64,000 bases of DNA from Pseudomonadota bacterium (GTDB taxonomy: Bacteria; Pseudomonadota; Gammaproteobacteria; Steroidobacterales; Woeseiaceae): positions 1 to 64,000 of the forward strand of contig JADFNS010000002.1 of assembly GCA_022563255.1 (NCBI GenBank), in the 5' to 3' direction. Positions 51,703-60,673 of the stretch are shown here, one piece after another. The first letter of the stretch is position 1. Every line of letters begins with the position of its first letter. The translations under genes and the position numbers were made by a program. Below the pieces are notes generated by a model. That model saw only the letters and a program-made list of their open reading frames with translations, was not told the DNA's origin and searched no databases.

Positions 51703-52863
51703 ATGGCAGGGAAAGACAAGCAGCTCGGTTTCGCGACCCGCACAATTCATGCGGGTCAGGAGCCGGACCCGACAACGGGCGCGATCATGCAGCCGATCTA
51801 CGCAACATCGACGTATGTTCAGTCCAGTCCCGGCGTACATCAGGGCTACGAATATTCGCGTACGCAGAATCCGACGCGCATGGCGTACGAACGTTGCATC
51901 GCCGATCTGGAGTCCGGCACACAGGGATTTGCGTTCGCCTCAGGTATGGCGGCTGCGGCAACAATTCTGGAACTGATCGACAGCGGCAGCCACGTCATTG
52001 CCATGGACGATCTTTACGGTGGCACGCGCCGCCTGTTCGACGATGTGCGCAAACGCAGTGCGGCACTCGACTTCAGTTTTGAGGATCTGACGGATTTCGG
52101 CACAGTCGAAAGTTTGTTTCGAAACGACACGCGCATGGTCTGGCTGGAAACACCGAGCAACCCGCTGCTCAAGATCGTGGATATTTCCGGCATTGCTGCG
52201 ATCGCGAAAGCGCACGATGCCCTGGTGGTCGTCGACAACACGTTCGCAACACCTTATCTGCAACGGCCACTGGAGTTTGGTGCGGACATCGTCATGCACT
52301 CAGCCACGAAATTCATCAACGGCCATTCCGATATAATTGGCGGCATTGCGATCACGGCGGACGACGGGTTGGCGGAACGACTCGCTTATTTGCACAACTC
52401 GATCGGCGCCATAGCCGGTCCATTTGACAGCTTTCTGGCTTTGCGCGGAGTCAAGACGCTGGCTATCCGCATGCAACGACATTGTGAAAGCGCCGCACAA
52501 ATCGCCCGGTGGCTGGAACATGACGAGCGCGTAGACAGGGTGTTGTATCCCGGTCTGGATTCGCACCCGCAGCACGAACTCGCCGCGAAACAGATGGACG
52601 GTTTTGGTGGCATCGTTACGTTTTTCATCAAAGGCGGTCTTGCTGAAGCGAGATCGTTCCTTGAGCGCTGTACGGTTTTCGCTTTGGCTGAGAGTCTTGG
52701 AGGGGTTGAGAGCCTGGTCGATCACCCGGGAATCATGACGCACGCGAGCGTGCTGGAAAAAGATCGCGCGGCACTGGGAATCAACGATCAGTTGATCAGG
52801 TTGTCCATCGGTATCGAAGCGGTAGACGATCTGATCGAAGATCTGGATCAGGCACTGGGATGA
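51703..52863 (+). CDS. Cystathionine gamma-lyase/gamma-synthase family enzyme
   Basis: 386 residues of the Cys/Met-metabolism PLP family. PLP Lys203 is in HSATKFINGHSD; other marks are PIYATSTYVQ, EYSRTQNPTR, VVDNTFATPYLQRPL and SLGGVESLVDHP. ATG at 51703 follows TGAGGA. Sequence alone cannot separate gamma-lyase (cystathionine to cysteine) from gamma-synthase (MetB). The cbs neighbour favours the lyase. Confidence 0.9.
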   Translation: MAGKDKQLGFATRTIHAGQEPDPTTGAIMQPIYATSTYVQSSPGVHQGYEYSRTQNPTRMAYERCIADLESGTQGFAFASGMAAAATILELIDSGSHVIAMDDLYGGTRRLFDDVRKRSAALDFSFEDLTDFGTVESLFRNDTRMVWLETPSNPLLKIVDISGIAAIAKAHDALVVVDNTFATPYLQRPLEFGADIVMHSATKFINGHSDIIGGIAITADDGLAERLAYLHNSIGAIAGPFDSFLALRGVKTLAIRMQRHCESAAQIARWLEHDERVDRVLYPGLDSHPQHELAAKQMDGFGGIVTFFIKGGLAEARSFLERCTVFALAESLGGVESLVDHPGIMTHASVLEKDRAALGINDQLIRLSIGIEAVDDLIEDLDQALG

Positions 52864-53348
52864 TTGAAGCAATTTACATTGCCCGCGATTATGGCGGTGA
52901 GCAGGAAAGCGTTAACGAGATTGAGGTCGTCGCCGGCGCAGGCATTGTTGGTGATCGATACTTTCGCGCAGACAAATCGCCAGGACAAAACGTCACTCTG
53001 ATTGAGATTGAAGAGATCGAACGTTTTAACGAGAAATTCGGCGCATGCCTGGCGCCGGGCGCGACGCGGCGCAACATCGTCACGAGGGGAGTGCGCCTGA
53101 ATGAACTGGTCGGGAAGGAGTTCAGTATCGGTGAGGTGACTTTCTTCGGAGTCGAGCTTTGTGAGCCGTGCGCGAGTCTGGGTGCGACGCTTGAAAATAA
53201 GGGCATCTCGAAAAAAGAGATTGTAAGAGGCTTGCTTCACAGGGCTGGATTGCGCGTCAATGTTCTCATTGGCGGAAAGCTCTTTGTTAATGTAGGAGGC
53301 GAGGTATGCATACTCAAGAACGCGGCGAAGGAAACTCCAGCGCTCTGA
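52860..53348 (+). CDS. MOSC domain protein
   Basis: 162 residues in ATGA overlap with the lyase gene. It is a stand-alone MOSC (molybdenum cofactor sulfurase C-terminal) domain, with GIVGDRYF, the RRNIVTRGVRLNELVGKEF block and the conserved Cys in LCEPCASL. MOSC proteins handle sulfur on molybdenum cofactor or N-hydroxylated substrates. Its place behind cysteine-making genes suggests a sulfur-transfer role, unproved. Its 3' end overlaps the next gene by 43 bases. Confidence 0.88.
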   Translation: MIEAIYIARDYGGEQESVNEIEVVAGAGIVGDRYFRADKSPGQNVTLIEIEEIERFNEKFGACLAPGATRRNIVTRGVRLNELVGKEFSIGEVTFFGVELCEPCASLGATLENKGISKKEIVRGLLHRAGLRVNVLIGGKLFVNVGGEVCILKNAAKETPAL

Positions 53349-54544
53349 TCGCCAGAGTTGTCCTTCTTGTGATTGGCGCGACAGCGGCGTTCTATCCCGC
53401 CGCGGCGCAGTCGCAGTCGCACATGTCGGAGGAACTTCGGTCTTCCGTGCAAAAGGTTGTTGTATTGCCGGGCCGCAGTCCGGCCAGTCAGGCTACGACT
53501 GGTACCTACGGGAAGGAATCGCCGGGGCTTCTGGGTGGAATGCAGGCCGGTTCCAGAATCGGGGATGGCGTTTCAACGGATATCGGCGGTATCCCTATCG
53601 GTATCGGGTTTCCAATCCTGAGGCTTCCCGGCATGCTGTTCGGTGGGTTGTCAGGGAAAGCGAAGCAGGAGATTCAGGATTTTCGCGACGCGCTTACGGC
53701 TGATCTCACCAAGGCGACCGGCAAGCCATTGTCAAACGACGCGCTGGCGTCCGACGTATTCTGGAGTATTTGGAAGATACCCGACCTCGATGCAAAGGTT
53801 TTCGCACCGTCCACTCCGATTCCAAACGATACGGACGCGATCCTGTATGTGAGTCTCACCGATGTAACGATTAATGTTCAAGGCAAGGATGCCATCATCA
53901 CAACGTCGGCGAGTGCGACGTTGCGTCGCGTGAGTGATGGCAGGGATCTGTATTCCAGTGTGGTTCAATACCAGGACCGAGATACGCTAGGTAACTGGAC
54001 CAGGAACGACAACGCGCTTTGGCGGGATTACACTAACTTTGCGCGGCATTATATCGGGCGTGAAATTTCGGCTGAGGTATTCAAGAGAGTTGAACTGCAA
54101 TATGAGCTGCGACCTCTGGAAACCGACACCGTAGCCCGCGTTAAGAAAAATGAATGGCACGGCCTCAGTCGATCTTTGATCCCGACCCTCGCATGGGAAC
54201 TAAAATTACTTGGCAGCGATTCGTACGGGGCGTGGGCTAGCGCTATCGACGAAACTGATATTTCTTACGATGTCGAAATATACGATATGCATCAGCTCGT
54301 TTACTCCGCGAGCAGCGTCGGGGAATCGCGGCACACCGTGGTTGTGGAACTTGAAGCCTGCAAGAAATACCGATGGTCCGTGCGACCGTTGTATCGTGTT
54401 GGTACCGACATTAAATACGGCGAGTGGATGAGATCGAATCCGGGTGCTAGCGACGGAAACGGAAACATCGGTAGGAAAGTGTCAGAAGCGCCAGCCTATA
54501 TTCAGGATTTCGCTTCGCTCCAGATCAAGTGCGGTCGCCGGTAA
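53306..54544 (+). CDS. Exported protein of unknown function
   Basis: 412 residues; I do not recognise a named family. The ATG at 53306 follows a very strong TAGGAGGCGAGGT site inside the MOSC gene. A signal segment (about 14-35, ending PAAAQSQS) is followed by a glycine-rich stretch (about 68-115, GLLGGMQAGSRIGDG and similar), a mixed alpha/beta region, and a C-terminal part (about 290-410) that looks like a fibronectin type III strand pattern (YDVEIYDMHQLVYSAS, KKYRWSVRPLYRV). It is likely periplasmic or surface-attached. There is no lipobox. Confidence 0.7.
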   Translation: MHTQERGEGNSSALIARVVLLVIGATAAFYPAAAQSQSHMSEELRSSVQKVVVLPGRSPASQATTGTYGKESPGLLGGMQAGSRIGDGVSTDIGGIPIGIGFPILRLPGMLFGGLSGKAKQEIQDFRDALTADLTKATGKPLSNDALASDVFWSIWKIPDLDAKVFAPSTPIPNDTDAILYVSLTDVTINVQGKDAIITTSASATLRRVSDGRDLYSSVVQYQDRDTLGNWTRNDNALWRDYTNFARHYIGREISAEVFKRVELQYELRPLETDTVARVKKNEWHGLSRSLIPTLAWELKLLGSDSYGAWASAIDETDISYDVEIYDMHQLVYSASSVGESRHTVVVELEACKKYRWSVRPLYRVGTDIKYGEWMRSNPGASDGNGNIGRKVSEAPAYIQDFASLQIKCGRR

Positions 54545-54822
54545 TGGCGACGCCTCGCGACCTGTGGGTGATTGGCATCGTCGGGCTTTTGCGGAGTGCC
54601 ATGGGAGCGGTGGATTACGTGATGACACAGACCGGAAACTTACCTGAGCGCCTTTACGCCTGAGCAACTTGAATTCTTCCTCGTGTTTCCGGCGTGGGTA
54701 GAGGCTGCCTGGGCCATAGTGGTATGGGGTGGTGTGCTCGGTTGCCTGCTGTAATTTTCCTGATCGCACTGGGGTTGTTTGTCTACGCCCGTGCCATGCA
54801 TAAGAGGGGTATACTCGGCTAG
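54544..54822 (+). pseudogene. Decayed small membrane-protein gene (two frame breaks)
   Basis: Begins with ATG overlapping the previous stop (TAATG). The first frame gives DLWVIGIVGLLRSAMGAVDYV, then stops at 54661. From about 54641 the next frame continues as YLSAFTPEQLEFFLVFPAW and WGGVLGCLL, stopping at 54752. From 54751 the original frame resumes with VIFLIALGLFVY to a stop at 54820. Together these resemble a common small membrane protein of about 140 residues (W-N-A-M-G, F-T-P-E-Q-L-E motifs), with two opposite frame shifts and a loss in the middle. Function of the intact family is unknown. Confidence 0.7.
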
Positions 54823-54854
54823 CGCCTTGTCACCGAAAGACCGGGGAGGCAGGC

Positions 54855-55757
54855 ATGTACTGTTGGCAGTTTGGCTGGATACTGGTTTTACTTACCGCAC
54901 TGTCGGCGGATGCTTTAGCGCGAACCGAATCCCAGAGTGCAAACCTGCAATTCATCGAACAAATTGAGCCCGAATACCCGATATCAGAACGCAAACGCAG
55001 CCGTGAAGGCTGGGTTGTCCTCAGCTACATCGTCAATAGTGACGGCACCGTCGCCGCAGCGACAATTGACGACTCAAGTGGCAGCGACGCTTTTGAGGCA
55101 GCGGCGTTAGCAGCGGTCCGGAACTGGCGCTTCGAGACTGCGGAGGCACGAAAAGCGAATGCGCATTTTTATTTCGTCTACAGTCAAAGGCGCCTTCGCT
55201 TATCGAGAAAATTTTTTTCACGCAACGCGAAAATCCATGCATTAATTAACGATGGCAAACTCGATGATGCGAAAGTGCGTATTGACGAGATTCGCGACAA
55301 CAGCGCCTTGAATGCATTTGAACTTGCTTACTCCTTTATCACCGAGGGTCGTGTTGCCAGCGAGCGCGGCGATCAAGTCGAGCAATTGCGGTGTTTTCGC
55401 CTGGCGATGCTCAACCAGGGGCGCTGGCTGAAACGCGAAAAGTACCTGAAGTTGCTGTACATCGCCGTCGTTCTCGAATTACAGCAACAGGATTATGCAT
55501 CCGCGCTACATCACTATGCTCTTCTTACTGAAAGTTCGGTTGGCGCGATAATCGCCGCAGATATCGAAGCGGCGATTCAGGCGGTCGAGTTGCAGTTTGA
55601 AGGTGGCCCCGAAAGCGCGCCACCGTACATGGCGGCGAACATAGAAATGTTAATCAAGCACGAAGTACGCTCTCGCCCTGGGCTAGACGACCTTCGTGAG
55701 GGATATCCGGGGGGATCAATTGACGAGTCCAATCCGCAAGAGCAACCAGCGCAATAG
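54855..55757 (+). CDS. Exported TonB C-terminal-domain protein
   Basis: 300 residues with a signal peptide (ending near SADALA) and a TonB_C-type domain at about 30-115 (PEYPISERKRSREGWVVLSYIV, AALAAVRNWRFE). The rest (120-275) is alpha-helical and TPR-like. It lacks the proline-rich spanner and membrane anchor of a working TonB, so energy transduction is unlikely; it is probably a periplasmic protein that borrows the fold. It converges on prfA with a gap of 5 bases. Confidence 0.8.
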   Translation: MYCWQFGWILVLLTALSADALARTESQSANLQFIEQIEPEYPISERKRSREGWVVLSYIVNSDGTVAAATIDDSSGSDAFEAAALAAVRNWRFETAEARKANAHFYFVYSQRRLRLSRKFFSRNAKIHALINDGKLDDAKVRIDEIRDNSALNAFELAYSFITEGRVASERGDQVEQLRCFRLAMLNQGRWLKREKYLKLLYIAVVLELQQQDYASALHHYALLTESSVGAIIAADIEAAIQAVELQFEGGPESAPPYMAANIEMLIKHEVRSRPGLDDLREGYPGGSIDESNPQEQPAQ

Positions 55758-55762
55758 GGTAA

Positions 55763-56848
55763 TTATTCGCCGCCAAGCGCCGCGAGCTGGTCGGCCTGGT
55801 ACTCATTGATTAATGGTTCGATGATTTGTTCGAGGCCGCCCTCAATAATTTCGTCCAGTTTGTAGAGAGTCAGGTTGATCCGATGGTCGGTGACGCGGCT
55901 CTGTGGGTAATTGTAGGTGCGAATGCGCTCGCTGCGATCCCCGGAACCCACGAGTAATTTGCGTCGTTGGGCGTGCTCGGCCTCTTGCTCGGCGACCTGT
56001 TCATCCAGCAACCGCGCCTGCAGCAACGACATCGCGCGTGCCCGATTCTTGTGCTGCGATCGTTGGTCCTGACACTCGACGACGATGCCGCTTGGCAAGT
56101 GAGTCAGGCGCACCGCGGAGTCTGTCTTGTTGACGTGCTGGCCACCCGCGCCGGATGCGCGATAAGTATCGACTCGCAAGTCCGCCGGGTTGATTTCAAT
56201 CTCTTCGATTTCATCGGGTTCTGGAAGTACAGCCACCGTGCAGGCCGATGTATGAATTCGGCCTTGTGATTCCGTTGTGGGTACGCGCTGCACACGATGC
56301 GCGCCCGATTCAAACTTCAGCTTGGCGAAGATGCTGTTTCCTGTGATCCGGCTGATGATCTCCTTGAAGCCACCGTGCTCGCCTTCGCGAGCCGAAATCA
56401 CCTCAAGAGCCCAACCGGATTTTTCCACGTATCTGGAGTACATACGAAACAGGTCGCCCGCGAAGATCGCAGCCTCGTCGCCGCCGGTACCGGCACGTAT
56501 CTCAAGAAAGACATTGGAGTCGTCGTGTGGATCGGGCGGAATCAGGGATTTCTGCAATTGCAGCAAAAGTATTTCCCGCCGCTCGCTGAGGACAACGAGT
56601 TCATCCTTGCCCATCTGGCGAACTTCCCCATCGCTGTCATGCGCCATTTCTTCGGCGGCGTCGATGTCATCAACGAGCATCTGATATTGCCTGAACAGCT
56701 CGACGACGGGCTCCACCCGGGCGTATTCCTTCGATAGATCGCGAAACTGCTCCTGATCCGCGATGACATCCGGATCCGCCAGCAAGCCCGCTATTTCTTC
56801 AAAGCGCTCGCCGACAGATTCGAGTTGGAAACGAATGGACTCTTTCAC
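55763..56848 (-). CDS. prfA: Peptide chain release factor 1
   Basis: 361 residues. RF1 reads UAA/UAG and releases the peptide. The GGQ motif is in [17 protein letters not shown]; the anticodon-like tripeptide reads PTT in [13 protein letters not shown], where E. coli has PAT. It starts three bases after the hemA stop, the usual hemA-prfA pair. prmC, which methylates the GGQ, is displaced to 49447-50283. Confidence 0.97.
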   Translation of the reverse strand: MKESIRFQLESVGERFEEIAGLLADPDVIADQEQFRDLSKEYARVEPVVELFRQYQMLVDDIDAAEEMAHDSDGEVRQMGKDELVVLSERREILLLQLQKSLIPPDPHDDSNVFLEIRAGTGGDEAAIFAGDLFRMYSRYVEKSGWALEVISAREGEHGGFKEIISRITGNSIFAKLKFESGAHRVQRVPTTESQGRIHTSACTVAVLPEPDEIEEIEINPADLRVDTYRASGAGGQHVNKTDSAVRLTHLPSGIVVECQDQRSQHKNRARAMSLLQARLLDEQVAEQEAEHAQRRKLLVGSGDRSERIRTYNYPQSRVTDHRINLTLYKLDEIIEGGLEQIIEPLINEYQADQLAALGGE

Positions 56849-56851
56849 GGC

Positions 56852-58114
56852 TTAACCTTGCTTGTCCGTGTCGATGCCGAAGAGCTCGCGAGCCGCATCG
56901 ATCAAATCTTCGTCGGAGGACTCGCCGGCCCTGCGCAGGGTGACACAGGGATTGTGCAACAACTTTTTTAGCAAAGATGCCGTTGCGTATTCGATGGCGT
57001 CGGTCGCAGATGCGCCGCTTGCCAGGCGCTTGAGCGCCTTCGCATTGACCTGTTCCCGAATGGAACCGCCCTGTTCGCGCAGCGCCGCGATGACTGGCAC
57101 CACCTGTTTGGAACGCTCCATGTTCTGATAACGCCGAATCTCGTCGTCGAGCAACGCGTTGGCTTCCACGGCAGCAACCTCGCGACTGCCTTGCCCTTCC
57201 TGAATAACCCGCTCCAGATCGTCAATGGTGTAGAGGTACACGTCTTCAAGATCGCCGACGCCAGTTTCAATATCCCGTGGTACTGCGATGTCCACCGCAA
57301 AGATGGGTTTGCGCTTGCGCGCTTTTATCGCCGCCCTCATGTGTTCAACCGTTACTACGGGATCATGGCTGGCTGTTGAGCTGAATAACATATCCGCCTC
57401 AGGCAGCGTTCCTTCGATCTCGGATAATGGCAGCGCGAATCCACCAAAGCGATTCGCGAGTTCCTGTGCGCGTTCAATATTGCGATTGGCGATGAACAAA
57501 CGCCCGATATCACGGTTCGCAAGATGCTTGGCCAGTAATTCAATCGTCGCACCGGCGCCGATTAGCAGCGCTGTGTGATTCTTGAAACTGGCATAGAAGT
57601 GGTTCGCCAGGCTCACTGCCGCGGAAGCTACCGATACCGGGCTCGAGCCAATTTCTGTGTCCGTGCGAATTTTCTTCGCGACCGCGAACGTGTGCTGCAT
57701 CAGCCGGCCAAGCTGGCGGCCCATTGTTCCGGCGCTTTCGGCGTAGCGGAACGCCTCTTTCAGTTGCCCTAAAATTTGCGATTCGCCGAGCACCATGGAG
57801 TCGAGCCCACAGGCCACGCGAAATATATGCCGAATGGCTGCGTCGTCTTTGAGCGTGAACATTGTCTCGTCGAAGGACGGATCGAGATTGCGGTCGCCGC
57901 GTAGCCACTCCCGCAACCGGGCAGGGCCATCATCGTTCGCAATAACATAAAATTCCGTGCGATTGCACGTCGATAACAGCACGACCTCGTCGACTCCGTC
58001 GAGCGCGGTTGTGTCGGTCAGCGCACGCGCAATGTCATCTCCCGAGAAGACGACTTGCTCGCGAATTTCGACAGATGCCGTGTTATGGTTTAGCCCGAGT
58101 ATTTGCAGCGGCAT
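56852..58114 (-). CDS. hemA: Glutamyl-tRNA reductase
   Basis: 420 residues. It reduces Glu-tRNA to glutamate semialdehyde, the first step of C5 heme synthesis. The nucleophilic Cys50 is in LLSTCNRTEFYV; also present are ESQILGQLKEAF, the NADPH loop LIGAGATIELLAKHL and the C-terminal dimerisation helices. It is divergent from the TPR gene, as in pseudomonads. Confidence 0.97.
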   Translation of the reverse strand: MPLQILGLNHNTASVEIREQVVFSGDDIARALTDTTALDGVDEVVLLSTCNRTEFYVIANDDGPARLREWLRGDRNLDPSFDETMFTLKDDAAIRHIFRVACGLDSMVLGESQILGQLKEAFRYAESAGTMGRQLGRLMQHTFAVAKKIRTDTEIGSSPVSVASAAVSLANHFYASFKNHTALLIGAGATIELLAKHLANRDIGRLFIANRNIERAQELANRFGGFALPLSEIEGTLPEADMLFSSTASHDPVVTVEHMRAAIKARKRKPIFAVDIAVPRDIETGVGDLEDVYLYTIDDLERVIQEGQGSREVAAVEANALLDDEIRRYQNMERSKQVVPVIAALREQGGSIREQVNAKALKRLASGASATDAIEYATASLLKKLLHNPCVTLRRAGESSDEDLIDAARELFGIDTDKQG

Positions 58115-58222
58115 GACATTTTATGGCGGTGCCGGTACGACACCGAAAGATTACGGAGTGCGTATCATAAGCGAACTGAACCGTCAGTTCCTTAGGTCTG
58201 GGTAACAAACGGACGAAATTCT

Positions 58223-59917
58223 ATGCAAGAAAACCGCCGATGGCTGTCAGCGATATCGCTGACCATGCTGGTCGCCCTGATGTTGGTTTTGGGAATTGTT
58301 CCAGCCAGCGCGGACGACGACGGCGCGGCTGCGGCGAACGTGCACGTTCGACAGGCCGAAACCGCGCTGCGGCGCAATGAGTACCTCAAGGCGACAATCG
58401 AGTATCGCAAAGCGGCTCAGCAAAGCGAGAGCGTCGCGCTGGCACGCAAGGCGACCCGCATGGGCTTCTCCTATGGATTCAGTGACGAAGCGCTGCTGGC
58501 GGCCAAGCGCTGGATAAAGCTCGACAAGGACAGCGACGAGGCGCGTGCCTACCTGGGACAGCTTTATTTTCGCCTCGGTGATCTGCGCAATGCCCGACGC
58601 CACTTCAGGCGCCTGTTCAGGGACCGCTCCGCTGACGTCGGTGAAGGCCTGTTGTCACTCGTCGGTTATTTGTCCGACGAAGACGATGCCGAAGCGGCTG
58701 ACAAACTGATGCGGGCCCTCGCGAAGCCCTACAGAGATTCTTCTCTGGCGCACTATGCGGTCGCCATTCTTGCGCTGCAGGCCGGAGACTCAACGCACGC
58801 TAGGGAACGAGCGATTCGCGCGCTTGAGCTCGACCCCGACAATATCAGGCCGCAGCTCCTGTACGCGCGTGCGCTGTTGATTGACGACGAAGAAGACAGG
58901 GCGATTGAGTATCTCGCGCACATCATTGGCGACAGCGAGCGACCGAACCCGGATGCACGAATGGAGCTCGCGCTCGTTTACATGCTTGTGGGTCGTGACG
59001 ACGACGCGCTGAGTCAGGCGAATCAGGTTGCGCGGGAACATGGCGGGCGCACCGATGCGTTGCGCTTGATAGCAATCATCAATTTCCGCCTCAGGCGTCT
59101 CGATGCTGCCTGGGACGATTTCCAGAATTTGTTGGCGTCCGGACAGTACTCGATGGATGCCCTGTTCTACCTGGCGAGAATCTCCGATTATCGCGAGGAA
59201 TACGAACGTGCCGCGCGCTTGTACCGGGAGGTGCACGCTGGCACGAATGCGGTGGCCTCGCAGCGGCGCGCAAGCGTGCTGCTGGCCCATCAACTCGAAA
59301 ATGCCGATGCTGCGTTCGAGCTGCTCGATGGCTTTGCGCAGTCGTCACCCGATCACGCCGTTGATATGGTCATCGCAAAAGCACGCTTACTGGTCTCGCT
59401 CAAGCGCTACGACGAGGGCCTGGACGTCTACGCGAAGGCGATCGAGTACCGGCCTGACAATGAAAACATCGTACTTGGCCGGGCGGAGTTGTTGCTGCGC
59501 GCGGGGCGTCTCGATGAAGCCATCGTCGGCTATCGCGACGCCGTAAAGCGCTGGCCGCGTAGCGCCGTGACGCTGAATGCACTGGGTTATACGCTTGCAG
59601 ATCGCACGGAGCGAGCTGCCGAGGCCGAAAAGCTCATCCGAAAGGCATTGGCTTACGACCCGCAGAGCGCCGCTATCATTGATAGTCTTGGCTGGGTCTT
59701 GTACAAGCTCGGGCGCCATGAAGAAGCGCTGGTCGAATTGCGGCGGGCGTTTGAGCGTTTGAGCGACCATGAGGTGGCGTCGCACCTGGTGGAAGTATTG
59801 GCGGTTCTTGAGCGGCGTGATGAGGCCTTAGCGTTGCTGGCATCAGCCGAAGAACGAAATCCTGGCAGTGAGTTACTGGAAGATGTGCGCACACGTTATT
59901 TCCCTGAGACGCTTTAA
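58223..59917 (+). CDS. Exported TPR-repeat protein
   Basis: 564 residues with a signal peptide (MQENRRWLSAISLTMLVALMLVLGIVPASA) and TPR repeats along most of the length (for example EYLKATIEYRKAA, RAYLGQLYFRLGDLRNARR, DSLGWVLYKLGRHEEALVELRRAF). It corresponds in place to the TPR protein between hemA and lolB in Pseudomonas. The role is probably periplasmic protein-protein contact in the envelope. The last 35 bases overlap lolB. Confidence 0.9.
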   Translation: MQENRRWLSAISLTMLVALMLVLGIVPASADDDGAAAANVHVRQAETALRRNEYLKATIEYRKAAQQSESVALARKATRMGFSYGFSDEALLAAKRWIKLDKDSDEARAYLGQLYFRLGDLRNARRHFRRLFRDRSADVGEGLLSLVGYLSDEDDAEAADKLMRALAKPYRDSSLAHYAVAILALQAGDSTHARERAIRALELDPDNIRPQLLYARALLIDDEEDRAIEYLAHIIGDSERPNPDARMELALVYMLVGRDDDALSQANQVAREHGGRTDALRLIAIINFRLRRLDAAWDDFQNLLASGQYSMDALFYLARISDYREEYERAARLYREVHAGTNAVASQRRASVLLAHQLENADAAFELLDGFAQSSPDHAVDMVIAKARLLVSLKRYDEGLDVYAKAIEYRPDNENIVLGRAELLLRAGRLDEAIVGYRDAVKRWPRSAVTLNALGYTLADRTERAAEAEKLIRKALAYDPQSAAIIDSLGWVLYKLGRHEEALVELRRAFERLSDHEVASHLVEVLAVLERRDEALALLASAEERNPGSELLEDVRTRYFPETL

Positions 59918-60524
59918 CCGTCGAGTCTCCCGGCCCGCGCTGCTTGGCTTGTGCCTGTTCGGACTCGCGAGTTGCGCTGCGGTGCGCCCAAGTCCGGCGT
60001 TACCCGACCTCTCAACCTGGGAACTCAGGCAAACCGTGCTGGGCAACATTTCCAACTGGGAATTCAAGGGTCGTATCGCAGTGAAAGCCGGTGACGAGGG
60101 TTTCAACGGGAAATTCAACTGGACCCAGGCGGGCGATGCGTTTGACGCCACAGTGAGCGGGCCGCTTGGCATCGGCACGGTCAGGATAAAGGGTGACGAT
60201 CAGGCGATCGTACTGACCGACAAAGACGGGATTCAAACCGTACTTGTCGAGCCCGAGAAGGAGCTTTACACCCGTTATGGCTGGACGATTCCGATTGCCA
60301 GCCTGAGATTCTGGGCGCTGGGAATACCGGATCCGGCTGCGCCCGCCGCAACCGAACTGGACGAAGCAGGACGCTTGGCAAGGCTTGTGCAAAGCAACTG
60401 GGTCGTCGAAATTTCGCGCTATCGGAATGCCGCTGGCCAGCAATTGCCACACAAGTTGACGGTAAGCAACCCGAATACCCGGGTGCGCATGGTCATCGAT
60501 AAATGGACATTCTTCGATCGTTGA
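59883..60524 (+). CDS. lolB: Outer-membrane lipoprotein receptor LolB
   Basis: 213 residues from the ATG at 59883, inside the TPR gene. The lipobox is GLASC with Cys31. LolB takes lipoproteins from LolA and inserts them in the outer membrane. The fold matches, with NWEFKGRIAVKAGDEGFNGKFNW, VSGPLGIGTVRIKG and the loop TRYGWTIPIASLRFWALG. The normal next gene, ispE, is missing: 53 bases separate it from the tRNA. Confidence 0.95.
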   Translation: MCAHVISLRRFNRRVSRPALLGLCLFGLASCAAVRPSPALPDLSTWELRQTVLGNISNWEFKGRIAVKAGDEGFNGKFNWTQAGDAFDATVSGPLGIGTVRIKGDDQAIVLTDKDGIQTVLVEPEKELYTRYGWTIPIASLRFWALGIPDPAAPAATELDEAGRLARLVQSNWVVEISRYRNAAGQQLPHKLTVSNPNTRVRMVIDKWTFFDR

Positions 60525-60577
60525 CAGTGACCGGGGTGGACAGCACAATTGCGCCGCAATACGCATTTCAAACTTGT

Positions 60578-60652
60578 TGGGGCGTAGCCAAGTGGTAAGG
60601 CATCGGGTTTTGATCCCGTGTACCGCAGGTTCGAATCCTGCCGCCCCAGCCA
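60578..60652 (+). tRNA. tRNA-Gln (anticodon TTG)
   Basis: 75 bases including an encoded CCA. The acceptor stem is TGGGGCG (60578-60584) with CGCCCCA (60642-60648), then G and CCA. The anticodon loop is TTTTGAT, giving TTG, which reads CAA. The T loop is GGTTCGAATCC. It stands before prs, as in many gammaproteobacteria. Confidence 0.97.
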
Positions 60653-60673
60653 TCTCTCGCTTAAGGGGGTAAT

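Noticed and set aside
54630-54760. Programmed frameshifting in the small membrane-protein gene
   Set aside because: No slippery heptamer with a following pseudoknot could be seen, two opposite shifts are needed, and a conserved middle segment is missing. Decay is simpler.
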